A stretch of DNA of 64,000 bases, taken from Punctularia strigosozonata HHB-11173 SS5 (Eukaryota > Basidiomycota > Agaricomycetes > Corticiales > Punctulariaceae). How positions within the stretch are numbered: position 1 is the stretch's first letter; each line of letters begins with the position of its first letter. Positions 34,876-46,200 of this stretch are shown here, in pieces. The stretch is from NCBI RefSeq assembly GCF_000264995.1, contig NW_006767441.1:880370-944369 (forward strand), in the 5' to 3' direction. The position numbers and the translations under genes were made by a program. The notes beneath the pieces are model-generated. The model made no database searches. It saw nothing but the letters and a program-made list of their open reading frames with translations, and was not told the origin of the DNA.

Positions 34876-36804
34876 TCAGGAAGTACTGTTTTGGAATTCG
34901 CCTCGGAATCCGCCTCGACCTCGACCCCGACCTCGGCCGCGGCCACGCCACTGACCTCGACCGCGGGCCCGTCCATTGTGATGGGCGTAACTGCTTGTCG
35001 GGGAATCGACGGGAGATTGAGTTGGAGGAGTTGGTTGTTGTTGTGGAATCTTCACTTGAGGTGGTGAACCAGAAGCTTGGCGTCCTTGGTGCGATAGCTG
35101 TGACTTCGCGCTAGCATATTGTTTGTGCTTCGGCCGAGGGGGTGGCGAGGTTCGCTGCTCCGACTGTCCCCATGCCGCAGAATCCGGGGTGAGTGGCGGG
35201 GTAAAGTGGCAGTAGGACATGAGTAAATCTAAGATTTGCTCATATCGCGCCTCGGCGTTGGAGGAGCCGGACCCCAGCAACGACTGTTTGCCCTCTAGAG
35301 ATACAGCCCAGGACCACGCGTCTCTAGTCTGATGCTGAGGCGAAAGCTTGCTCTCAAGCGCCAGGGCAATCACATCAGGATTGCCAGATTCAAGTGCGAG
35401 ACGGATGGCTGATACGCCTTCGGCAGGAGCATATAAACTTTGGGAGTCGGAGTCGGCAGGATCGTAATTGTCGAGGAAGTATCTCATGACCATGATGTTT
35501 CCAGACCGCATAGCGACGTCGAAAGCCGAAAGACCCCTGGAATTTCGTTCCTCCACCTCGGCATCTATGGAGAGCTTTCAGGAATGCATTGACTCGATGA
35601 ATATCACATACTGTGAGAATCGAGCCATTGAACGAGTTCCAGATCCCCGCGTTGCGCGGCTATATGCAGCAATGTCTCCCGCGGATCCTGGGGTGGATGA
35701 TCGACAAAGGCTCCGCAACCGGGTTTAACTTCGCCACCCGATGCGTCGACGTTGTCCTCCCATATGCCTTTCTTGACCTTCGCGGCATCGCCTTGTCGAG
35801 CCGCTGCGAAGATCGCTGATCGAATCGATTGCGTGTGTTGTCGTTGAGCGAGGATGGATGCCTCGTTGAGCTTTTTTACTTCCGCTGCATCCTTCTTCTT
35901 CTTCGTAGCTTTGGCTTTCTTACGTTCCTCTGCTCTCTTCCGTTCTGGTCGCACAATGAGGAACGCCTGAAACGACAAAAACACGTGCAAAGGCGCACCC
36001 TGCTCGCGCTCAACCCTCTCCCGCTCCTTGCGGGCTTCATTCTCTTGCGCTCTACGTTTTGCGGCGGCTGCCTGTTCCTCTCGCGTTTTGCGCAATCTCG
36101 CTTGGAATTCTTCGTGAGTTTCTGGTTCCTGTCGGGAGCGTCGAAAATCTACAGATATGGAGTTTGAATCAATAAGGGTGTAAGCCGATGGAAACTCACC
36201 GGCGTGTGCGAAACGGCTCGCTCGGCCCTGCATGAGTTCTTCGAACAGGAACCTTGACGTTAATCAGTACCTCGGGTTCCAAGAATATACAACCACTGAC
36301 ATGAAAAAGTCCTCATCATCAGCATCCTCTGACTCATACTCGTCAGAGTAAAAGTCTTCATCAAATTCATAGCCATCGAAGTCATCGCAGAACGATGCTG
36401 CGAAGCCTGCGCCATGCGGAAATGGGACATATTCGGGCATGTAGGAATCCGGACGTCGAGATAGGTCCAGGTGTCGTACGAGGGCATTGTACGCCTCGGA
36501 TAGTCGCTGAAATTGTTCGGTGGCATCCGGGTTGCCCACATTTTTATCGGGATGCGTCCTCAATGCAAGCTATGTAAGTTGAATATATGTTAATTCATAT
36601 CGCTAAAACGTGAATTGGATGGCCGCGCGAACGCGCATGTACCTGCTTGTATGCAGACTTAACCTGTTCTAGGTTGGCGCCCTATATATAGCACATATAT
36701 GCGTCAGCCAATGTGGTGAACTAAGGATATCTAAAACACCGATGTACATCCTGTAGACCCAGTGTGGTATATGCCTCCGAGACACGAGCAAGTCCGCGGA
36801 CCAT
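34876..36804 (-). CDS. DnaJ-ankyrin protein with C-terminal RG-rich tail
   Basis: Multi-domain co-chaperone-like protein. Start at 36804: MVRGLARVSEAYTTLGLQDG, a partial first J helix, then ANLEQVKSAYKQLALRTHPD, where HPD is the Hsp70-stimulating triad, and FQRLSEAYNALVRHLDLSR. An acidic region (DEDFYSDEYESEDADDEDFF) is joined to MFLFEELMQGRASR. Next a Lys/Glu coiled coil (EEFQARLRKTREEQAAAAKR), then ankyrin repeats (ETLLHIAAQRGDLELVQWL; RNSRGLSAFDVAMRSGNIMV; GVSAIRLALESGNPDVIALA). The end is a Gln/Pro region followed by GRARGRGQWRGRGRGRGRG, an RGG-type RNA-binding tail, stop after FQNSTS. Gene is solid; the combination is unusual. Client or RNA unknown. Divergent from LUC7. Confidence 0.85.
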
Positions 36805-36994
36805 CGTCCGTAGAAGAGGTAGCAGTCGCGTTCGATGCACACGAAAAACGAGTTCGCGCGGGACGCGTTCAATGAACGTCCGCGCACGTGATGACACTTC
36901 CTTTTGGCACCGAGAGCCGCAGCGGGATTGCGCGGCGTACTTAGCTTCGTCCACTACAGCACTTCTTCATCTTGTCACAGTTTTTACAAGCACC
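36805..36994. promoter_or_regulatory. Bidirectional promoter, DnaJ-ankyrin / LUC7
   Basis: 190 bp between divergent start codons. No classical TATA box; contains cgcgcacgtgatg with a CACGTG E-box-like core near 36883. Confidence 0.5.
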
Positions 36995-38382
36995 ATGGGC
37001 AGACTTGCGGAGATGCAGCGTAAGCTGCTGGAGGTGCGCTATACGCTTCTACGGCCTTGCGTGCGCTGCTCATCGACTGTATCGCAGCAAATGATGGGCC
37101 CAGAGGCGATGGGCGTTGCCAACGCCAATCTGCATTGGTCGGACGAGAAAGTCTGCAGGAACTTCCTCTGCGGAACATGTCCGCATACCCTCTTCACAAA
37201 TACCGTACGTTCTCAGCCAGATGCTCAGAGAGGGAATGTTCACACTGGCATGTAGAAAATGGACCTTGGCGCGTGCCCAAAATCCCACACGGAGCGGCTG
37301 AAGACGGAGTTCCTCGCTGCGAGGGAGGCCAATCCTAGCGACCCCATCTTCCAACGTTTCCAGATGGAGTATGAGTCGAACATATTCTCGTTCGTAGACG
37401 AATGCGACCGCCGCATTCGGGCGGCGCACAGGCGATTGGAGAAGACGCCTGAAGAGAACGCCAAGACGACAAACCTGGTTTGTACCCCACGCGAACATAT
37501 GGTACCATTGGCACTGACGAGCAGTATCCCCTTGTTGATGCAGATGAGGGAAATTGCCGAAATTGAGCTGGCTATCCAAGGCGGTACGGAGAAGATTGAA
37601 ACGCTTGGTAAGGCTCTATCTCCACCCAACTAGTCTGGTTGACTAACGTGCCGTATCAGGTGAGCAAGGCAAGGTGGACGAGTCGATGAGGGAAATGGCC
37701 GCAATCGAAGCTTTGAAATCGGAGAAGGCAGACAAGGAGGTTGTGCTTCGTACTGGATCGCGAACGCAGCAGTGAACTTACCACTGTTTATAGCGGGAGT
37801 TGCAACAGCTGACAGACACGTCCGGCGCATCTGGTCACCAGAAGCTGCGCGTGTGTGAAGTGTGCGGTGCATACCTGTCGGTCCTGGATTCCGATCGGCG
37901 TCTTGCAGACCACTTTGGTGGCAAAGTGCGCACCATGCCAAAATCGTCTCGGGACTCGTTCTCATGTGTTACCTTAGATGCACTTGGGTTACCACGAGCT
38001 TCGTAACATGCTTGCGAAGTTCAAGGAAGATCGTGAAAACCGCAAGACAGCGCCCCCTGCTGCCTCTGCACCGGCTCCGGGTGGCCCACGGCCCAGCGGT
38101 GGCGACTACCGAGCCTCCGGTGCTCGAGACGATTATCGTGATAGAGGTTATGACAGAGACAGGCATTCATCATCGCGCGGATACGAGTGAGTTTCCTGCT
38201 CTTCACGCCATAGCTCGGTTTCTTGTTTCAATTTCACCATACCATACGTCTTCCCCGCGACTTACGCCATTCGTGCGCTGTCGATCGTGGTCTGATGTTT
38301 TGTCTGATGGCACGTTCCTTCGCACAGTGATCGACGCCGCGATAGAGACAGGTCACGGTCGCCAGGCAGGCGAAGACACTGA
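36995..38382 (+). CDS. LUC7: U1 snRNP-associated splicing factor Luc7
   Basis: Binds the U1 snRNP and helps choose 5' splice sites. Exons 36995-37033, 37088-37204, 37256-37477, 37544-37607, 37660-37739, 37794-37925, 37978-38186 and 38328-38382, all GT-AG. Product: MGRLAEMQRKLLEQMMGPEA, first zinc finger VCRNFLCGTCPHTLF with MDLGACPKSH, then IFSFVDECDRRIRAAHRRLE and a helical region. The second zinc finger is KLRVCEVCGAYLSVLDSDRR with LADHFGGKMHLGYHELR. The tail is Arg/Asp/Ser-rich (YRDRGYDRDRHSSSRG, RDRDRSRSPGRRRH), an RS-like region. Relevant because this genome seems to use many GC donors. Strong call. Confidence 0.95.
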
Positions 38383-39313
38383 TCACAATCTGGCTGCTGT
38401 CTCGCAGCGTTCAATTTAGCCATGGTATGTCTTGCATGCTGCTGCTTTCATGCCGGATAAACGTTGACAAGCCCGATAGCAATGTGATACGTATCGAGGA
38501 AGCTATTCGGTAGCGTGTCCCACGGGGCGGTGATCAGACCAGAACCACATCAATTTATGCTTGGAGCGGCAATGTCCGCTGCGTACGTATACAACTGGGT
38601 GGCAGCAGCTGCCCATCATATGGGATGGGACCAAGATTGATGCCCGCAGTTGACCTGTGCTTTGGTCGGCGGCAGCTGCTCGACGTTCGTCATCGCAGAT
38701 AGCGACCAGTTTGTTCATCACGGATCAATCAGATTAAAGCGACGCGGTTCTTTTTTCCAAGTTTGCATTCCGGGTGACGTCCGGCGCAGTCCCGGATAGA
38801 ATGCTGTATCGTCCGGAGGCTTTTGATATCGCTGGGTTCTTACATATGTCGCTCCCGCGGAGAGCGCTTTGTGTGTGGAAATTAGGTTGTTGTGAGAAGA
38901 TGACATCGGATTGCGTGGCTTGGGCGTGGACGAGTCGGAGCCCGGTGACGAGCAGCAGCAATTCTCAGCGAATCTGCGACCGCGCGCCGGCGTTCTTCCT
39001 CCTCTATCTTCGCGAGCAGCGTGCAGCGCTTTGTCCCGTTCTTCGCCTGTCCTTCCCCGTCCGCCCCGCTTGTCGTCAGGCGCAGGCGCGCGTATCACTC
39101 CTGCCACTGACCGAAGCCGATTTTCAGGCAGTACGTATCGGGGCTGTACGGTACATCCTCGCTTAGAAGATTCACCGCGAGCGCGAGATTTGAGACGGCC
39201 GGGCGACGTCCACGGCTCAGCTGCTGCTTTGACTGCCCGCATTTTTTTCGTAATTAGCCTCGCCTGGCAGCCAAGCGTCCGCCTGGGACATCGACTCCTT
39301 CCCGGCACAACTC
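38383..39313. other. Spacer upstream of the unidentified large gene
   Basis: About 930 bp. It contains the LUC7 3' region and the promoter and leader of the gene starting at 39314. A 196-codon minus-strand frame (38718-39308) is Arg/Pro-rich with no family and looks like a shadow frame. No RNA gene or repeat recognised. Confidence 0.4.
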
Positions 39314-42300
39314 ATGGCTGGCTCACCAGCTACACACCAGCCCGGCTCGCCCCACGACGACAAAGCCTTCGCCCCGGCCACCGACCCCCCGCCTCCTCCG
39401 ACCGGCCCCAGCGGGATCCTCGCCCAACCCGATCTCGCGCTCTCTGCGAACCCACCGACGTCCATCGCGCCGCAGATGACCTCTCTGTTCCCCCACGAAT
39501 CGGCCCAGGGCCTCCTCCCCATGCACTTCTCACCACCCACCGCAGCCACACCGCTCAACATCACCCCGATGGACATCCTCGCAACCTCAAAACCACCTGC
39601 TCTCCCGCAGCAGCACGAGTTCCAGCCGGACCTCGGTTTCCGCACCCAGCACTCGTCCCCGGCGAACAGCCTCAACACCCCTCCTTCCACCTCTCCTCCT
39701 CACGTAGCCCATTCTCCGGGCCACATGCAGGATCTCGCGTCGAGTTTCACCGCGAACACATCGTCTTTGTCATCAGCGCTCGATGGCACAGGAGTACCAC
39801 GGGCAGCCCGTTCGGACGCGTCCTCCTCTCCCATACCTTTGAACAGCTCTGGGTCCGAGCTCGCGTTCTCTTCCATTTCAAGCGGTCCTCCTACCTCAAC
39901 ACCAGGATCAAGCGCATACATCCCGTCACCTGGGTCACAGGTTGGATCTGCGGACACTGCTATGGACCAAGACCCACATCTCCTCGCCGTGGGCGGTATT
40001 CTGAAGAAGTCTGTGCTCACATCTATGGTTTAAAAGCATCGCTGACGCGCATATACTCTGACAGCATCGAACACGTCGCGCAATCGGCCCAGAAAGCGTG
40101 CGCAGATGGACGAGGCAACCTGGCGCAGGCGCGCATTGCTGAACTGAAGGCCCGGATCGCTCTCGTATCGCAGCTCATTGAAGCCACTCGACTAGACGAT
40201 GGGCACACGCCCGTGGCCACGACCTCTTCGGCAGGCATGCGGACGCCACCAGGATTGGATGCAAGCGCTACCACTACGACCACCGTGTCCCCGAACAAAC
40301 TCCAGCAGGGCCACGTGCAGTATGGCAATGGTGCCTCTGGCTTCTCTGGCCTGACTCCGTCGGACTCAATGAGCGCGCACGGAAGTCCGGACACCTCGGA
40401 ATCTCGCAAACGCTGTGCTTCTTCTCGTGCCGTCGACGGCGATCGAGTGGTGAAGGCCATGAAACTAGAGCCTCAGCAAGTCACAATCCCTTCACCGCCT
40501 CCCTCAGCGCAAGCATCAGATTACAAGCAACCATCTTCGTTCCAATTTTCCCCCACCCTTCATGCGGATAATACCGTACCTGTTCCCTCATTTGCGCCTT
40601 CATCGTCCGCTAATGCGAACGGCATCAACCTAGTTGACTTGTCGCAGAGGCTGGTCTCTGCCCAGTCGAGTGCTCTTCCAGGAGCAGAATTCCCGCCTGC
40701 TTCTCCTGCATCGCTTCACTTCTCTTCACATCCACTACCATCAATGCATCCGGCTGCCGGGTGGCCAGATCGCCCACATGTACTACAACACAGGCATACG
40801 CTTTCCGGAAGCTCGTTGAACGGATCGCACGAACATTATGGCATCGCTGGAGCGCCTGCCCCTCTTTCTTTCACATCCCCTGGTTCTTTTGGCCATCCGC
40901 CAATACCTCTCCAGTCGCCTTTGGGACCTCTCGTCGGCGATACTTCAAGACCACATCTTAATCGTCAGACGCGATCCATGTCGGTTACCGGCCCGGCTCC
41001 GAGTCCCTTTGCGTTTGGCCTTCCCGACGCCACCATGACCGGTAACTCCCGTCCAGAGCGCCCAAGGCCGTCAACGAGTTCAGGGCGCTCCGGCTTAGCG
41101 GCCCGTAGCCGATTTTCCTCCGCCGAGACGGACGACTCGGATTCGGACAGCGAGGCATCGCCATCCATGTCCCATCATCAGTCCAAATCGCCATCCAGGG
41201 ATCGCAGCATGAGCAGGTCACGGCCTCGGGCGGGCCAAACTAGTCGGCCGTCGACCAGTCACGGGTTGCAGTCTAGAGCCTCGGTGGAGAACGTTCCTGG
41301 CGCTCATGGGAACGAAGTACCGCAAGAGTACCGTGCGGAAGTGGACCGTATCTTCTTCGAGTTCTTAACTCGGATCTGCTCGGACCGTGCGTATTCTCTC
41401 TCGCTGCCATTACGTGTCTCGCTGATCGGACTGGACCCCAGTCGACGCCACCGACTCAAAGGGAGAGCCTATAGTAAGTTTCAAATCGATGAAAGCTTAC
41501 AGAGGAACGCTATAATGGTATTTCTCACAGCATCAGACACTCATGGCCAAGAAGATGCAGCGATTGGACGAATCGCCCGATTTCAGGCCGTTTAAATTCC
41601 GCATCGCGGCCTTCACCAATGCTTTCCTGGAAGAGGTTTGACCGAGGAATATGGTCGTTACGTTGTGCTCACGTCATCTTCTAGCTTGCCCGTCAAGGAT
41701 ACCCCGAAGAGATTATACCAATGAAGAAGGTCAGTTCTTGCGTGATGATTTCGAATGCGGCGCATAGAACCGACCCTCAAGCAGATCCGAAATTATCTCT
41801 GGAATCAGTCGTACATATCGCGTTTCAACGAGGAAGGGAAGAAGACCAAGTCAAAGGGCAACCATATCTGGAGCATCGACGCGAAAAAGACTGCCGATGG
41901 TGGTTGGACCTTCCGACCTTTCCATCGACGTTTGGCTGGCAATCCTCCCTCCGTGGCATACGTGGGCCTTCGCTGGAGTTGGCATCCGCGCATATGGGAT
42001 CCGCAAAATTCAAGATTGAATCTCCCTGTGATCTACAGCTCGCCTTCTCTACCTTCTTGGCTATCATGGGAAGACGACGTGCTCAGTGGTATACCACCGC
42101 CTGACGCCGAAAGCTGCGATGTCACCGTCGAGGCTCGAGTAAACATCCGGATCCTTGTAACCTGTATCCGTTATCTGACAATAGACCACAGTTTGTACAG
42201 GACGGGCAGGAGGAGACGCTGTCGCAGACCGTGCACGTGAACATTGCCCCGATGTCGAACGTGGACGCTTTCCCGGCTATGCGGCGGCCCTCACTATCAC

Positions 42301-43056
42301 AGACGGCAGACGGCGACCCTCGACGCATAGCAAGCGAAGCAAACGCCATCTCCGGACCTTTACGGTCAGTGTCCGCTTGCTGCAACATTCATATCCCAGC
42401 TGATGAGACATACCCTGACTAGACCACTGCTCCGGGCGGAGCCTGCTGTGCCTCCGCCTGCGTTAGCAGCGCCGAAACGGGAGACTCAAGTGATGCAGGT
42501 CCTTGCCTCCGCGGCGCAACGAGTGGCACAGGAAGCGCAGTCTCAGGTTATCGCGTCGTCGTTCGTGGAACCTGGTCCAGAGCTTCATGCGCTGGCGAAA
42601 CAGCAGCACGTTTTAACCGTCACCGCGCAAGCTGTGGACAACGAGATGTCTGGTCGCATGGACGGGCCCCAGCAACAATCCACCGTACTCGCCGCCGCCG
42701 CCCAACATGTCGTCTTCCAAGCGGCTATGCAGGTTGCTGCTGACCGAGCGGAGGCGGTCGCTAATCAGATATCAGCCGGTATGATACCTGCCCAATCGGA
42801 GCCAGCGCAAGTCACGGTCAACGACGTCTCGATGGCCACCCAGACAGCGGTCGCGCAAGCCGTGGAGCTAACCGGACCACTTTCAAGCGAAGTTGACGTT
42901 CTCATGACCGCCAGTTCCCTCCTCCAGCAACAGCAAGGTCGCGTCCCCTTGGCTACGGCTCCGGTCCTGGATCGACCGATGGCTCCTGCTGCTCCTCACC
43001 TCATCCCATCCACCAGCATACCACCTCCGGTGTTCCCACCCGCGGCTTCATTCTGA
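39314..43056 (+). CDS. Large Ser/Pro-rich protein with Ig-like module, unidentified
   Basis: Not recognised as a named gene. Start MAGSPATHQPGSPHDDKAF at 39314. About 700 residues of Pro/Ser/Thr-rich, probably disordered sequence follow, broken by one helical segment after a short intron near 39996-40040 (SLTRIYSDSIEHVAQSAQKA, QARIAELKARIALVSQLIEA) and a basic S/R run. The folded C-terminal part is EYRAEVDRIFFEFLTRICSD, FRPFKFRIAAFTNAFLEELA, QIRNYLWNQSYISRFNEEGK and RLAGNPPSVAYVGLRWSWHP. LPSWLSWEDDVLSGIPPPDA leading to QTVHVNIAP looks like a cadherin or putative-Ig (He_PIG) module. An Ala/Gln-rich helix-forming tail ends PAASF. Six introns, GT-AG. Possibly a nuclear regulator; that is a guess from composition. 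Confidence 0.7.
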
Positions 43057-43225
43057 TGAAACAGGTCTTGCGCCAGGTTTACACGTCGTCTCGACTGTCG
43101 GCTTGCAAACAACACTGTATCATATCACTTTGTCGACGGAGCCGGTCCTTTTCCACGCTAGATCTCTTTGCACCCCCACTTCCCCTGACATAATGTATTA
43201 ACAGATGAGGTTAACTATATATGGA

Positions 43226-46200
43226 TTAGGCCTTGGAATGATTACATTCCAAGCATACGAGATCGCCTGGAGAAATGTAAACCGCCATCAACTTCTCACA
43301 GATGGGACATTCGTGCAAGTCTTCATCTGTGCTGGCTGGTTGAATTTCGCTTGCCGTTGGAACATTGCCCATCTCTCGGGCACTCGATTTCTCCTTTGGA
43401 GCATCTGGTGACGAGCGACCGACTAGCTTGGTACCGACGAAACCTTCGGTTCTTGACCTCTTGTTGCTAGAGAACTCGTGTTCGATGTCTGAATCAAGGG
43501 CATCAAAATCTTCGCTGATTTCCTGCAGTTCCAGCACGTCGTCGGTGGAGATCTCGAGCTCAGCTGCTGTCTTGGTATTATCCTTCAGTTCCTGACCACG
43601 AAGGTAAAGTCGTTGGGCGATAGTGGGAATGCCTAGTTGGTCCTGAATCTGGATTGCATCGCTCAATAAAGGACGGACGTCAGAATGAACGCTCTCGTAC
43701 ACTCATTCGAAGATGCTTGACTGTCGTGTCTTTCGTTACTTTCACCTGCGTAGTTCGGACGCCGCCGTCACGGTCCCTCAAACGCTTGGACTTTCTGGGT
43801 CCTGCTGTTTGTAGAATCGGGGCTGATTGAGTCGGAGCAAGGTTTTTTTGAACCCCATGCGACGATGCGAGCCGAATCGTCATTTCTATCTGCACCCAAT
43901 TCAAGCGTCTGGCGATGATAAACTCAGCTTATGCGCCCGGAATAGAGGGCCACTGTAATCGCTCACCGTGATTCTATGCATCTTTCACAAACAGGAATTT
44001 TGTGTACGACTCGGTACGCATCGCCCACCTGCTGATTTTCGATCTCAATGAGCGGTGTAGCACCATACCTACAAGGCGATTGAAGATCCGCAAAGGTACC
44101 GTTCGGTTAGCACTCACAAGTCATGGAACATGTCCCAGTCGCTCCGTTTGATTACCGAAACTTTGCTAGGATCCAGATCGCGGGGATTATTGGGATCTAT
44201 AGCCAGCAATCCGTGCTTGCACAAGAACGACGAGTTGTCTAGCGACCACGGTCGAGGTCGGTCCGGGCGACCAAGCCACTGCCTCCATTGGCGAACGAAC
44301 GAAGCGGGTACAATGGCCAGTGGGACATCTTCCAGCAGCGCAGCGTCTCCATTGAGTGCGTGATTGTAGGTATGGCATAGCTTGTTCTGGAAAACAATGT
44401 TCTGATCGTGATCGGTACATGCAGGTAAGCCATGACGAACCTTCTCTTCTTCTGCTTGACGTCGTGTTGCACGCCTGTCTGTGCTCCTTGAATCTAGATT
44501 CGATTGACACAGAATGCAAGGCTCCTCGTATGAAGAGAAGGGGTTCCATCGGGGGAACAATCCCTTGAGTACTTGATATTGCTGGACGCTATGAGCAAAC
44601 AGAACGGCAACAGATGCGATATTCATACTTCTTCGGAAATCAGCTGGCGAAGCTTCGAATCTGATGAGAGACCACCATGCTCGCAGAGAACATCTTCGCG
44701 AAAAGCGCCTTCATCAGGCGCTGGGTCGCTTTCGCCAGCTTCATGCATTTTGGGCGTGTCTAGCTTCCAGTCTCAAATCATTCTGCGTGAGGATCGCCTT
44801 CTTAAACAAGGTACAAAGGACACTCCTTCTTACCTCTCAGCCACGACTTGGATATCCAATAGCCTTGGTCATTGACCATGCTTGGGGCTGCGTGTAGCCG
44901 GGTCACGGCCTATACGCGAAGCTGACGTTAGCCAACAGGTTGCTTCTCAAACTGCAATTGCAAACCTCTCTGTGATCAATGCTATACATGCGTTCTGGGG
45001 GGGTATTAATATACAATACACAAAATGACGAGGCGACGCGTACCATCGAACTCTGCAATTACACACTGGCGGCAGATGTCCTTGGGCACTAATCGAGGTT
45101 TAAAGCCGCCATCCATGCTGAGAATACTGTCGTATGCGCCCTGCAAAGACACGTCATGTGTGGAATGACATATCACTGGGTATGTAAGCACCTCGGTGAT
45201 GCACTTGAATAGTACAGACTTCTTAGGTTCGACTTGATTATGGGGACATATCAGCTCCGTCACAGAGATTGGATCCAGTTTCTGGTCGGGTTGCAGCAAT
45301 TCGATGATGAGCTCGTGAACTGAAACAGGGTCGGTGCCGATGCTCACATCCGTTAAGCCATTCTTAGCTGCAGACGCTACGCTACTGGAAGGCATACCTA
45401 ATGGCCCCAGTAACCATTGCTTCAGTGCGTTCTGACTCGTGATGACGTATCGCTGGAAAACGTTAGCACGTCTATTCTTGAGGTCTTTATCTTGACCTAC
45501 CTGATTGGCATCCAGAACCTGCCAGCGTGCGTAGATCTCCATGACCTGTCTGCGTAGGTCTGAGAAGCGACGAGCCGCCTCGATTTCGCTTTGTGCACGG
45601 TAAGGGGGATCTGTGAGCAAGTATGGTTCTCTGCTGCTTACCGTGCAATGAATTCTGCGCATGCTACCCGATGCTTCTCATTTGCGAGTCGCACGATAGA
45701 TAGGGCATCTTCCGGTGGTGAACCAACCGAAGATAGGTCAACGTTACCATGCTCCCGTTCATCGGTGGAGCCTAGGGGTTCCATAGACCTCCGTGCATAT
45801 ACGAGCATGTAAGCATCCCTAGAGGACAGGAAACTACTGAGAAATGATCAGTTTTGCAGCTGGTGGCTGATCACGCATCCTTGCCTTAATCCCTTAAACT
45901 TGGTGGCTTTGCGAGATGACGGATCTCTGTTAGGTTTGGTCTGTACAAATGTCGGGATGCGGAAGTCGCACCCTAACTTACTCTGAGCCGTCATCTTTGG
46001 CTGTATTCTTCTTCGGTTTCTTCCCGCGTTGCTTGCCTCGTTTCGGAGCGCTACAAGGACATAAGACACTATGGTTGCGGATCTCTTGTACGATAACTGA
46101 CTGCGCCTCCTGTTCCACGTCGATGCGATCGTCCGCACACGCCAGGCTTTCCTGTCCCGAGCCCTGATCGAGGCTCGCTGTATCCAATCTCGAGACAACC

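Noticed and set aside
34905-34970. Tandem hexamer-like repeat (cctcgacc...) near the end of the DnaJ-ankyrin gene
   Set aside because: It is the coding sequence of the RG-rich tail, not an independent satellite.
38718-39308. Minus-strand frame of 196 codons upstream of the large unidentified gene
   Set aside because: Arg/Pro-rich composition typical of shadow frames in GC-rich leaders; ends right at the start of the real gene.
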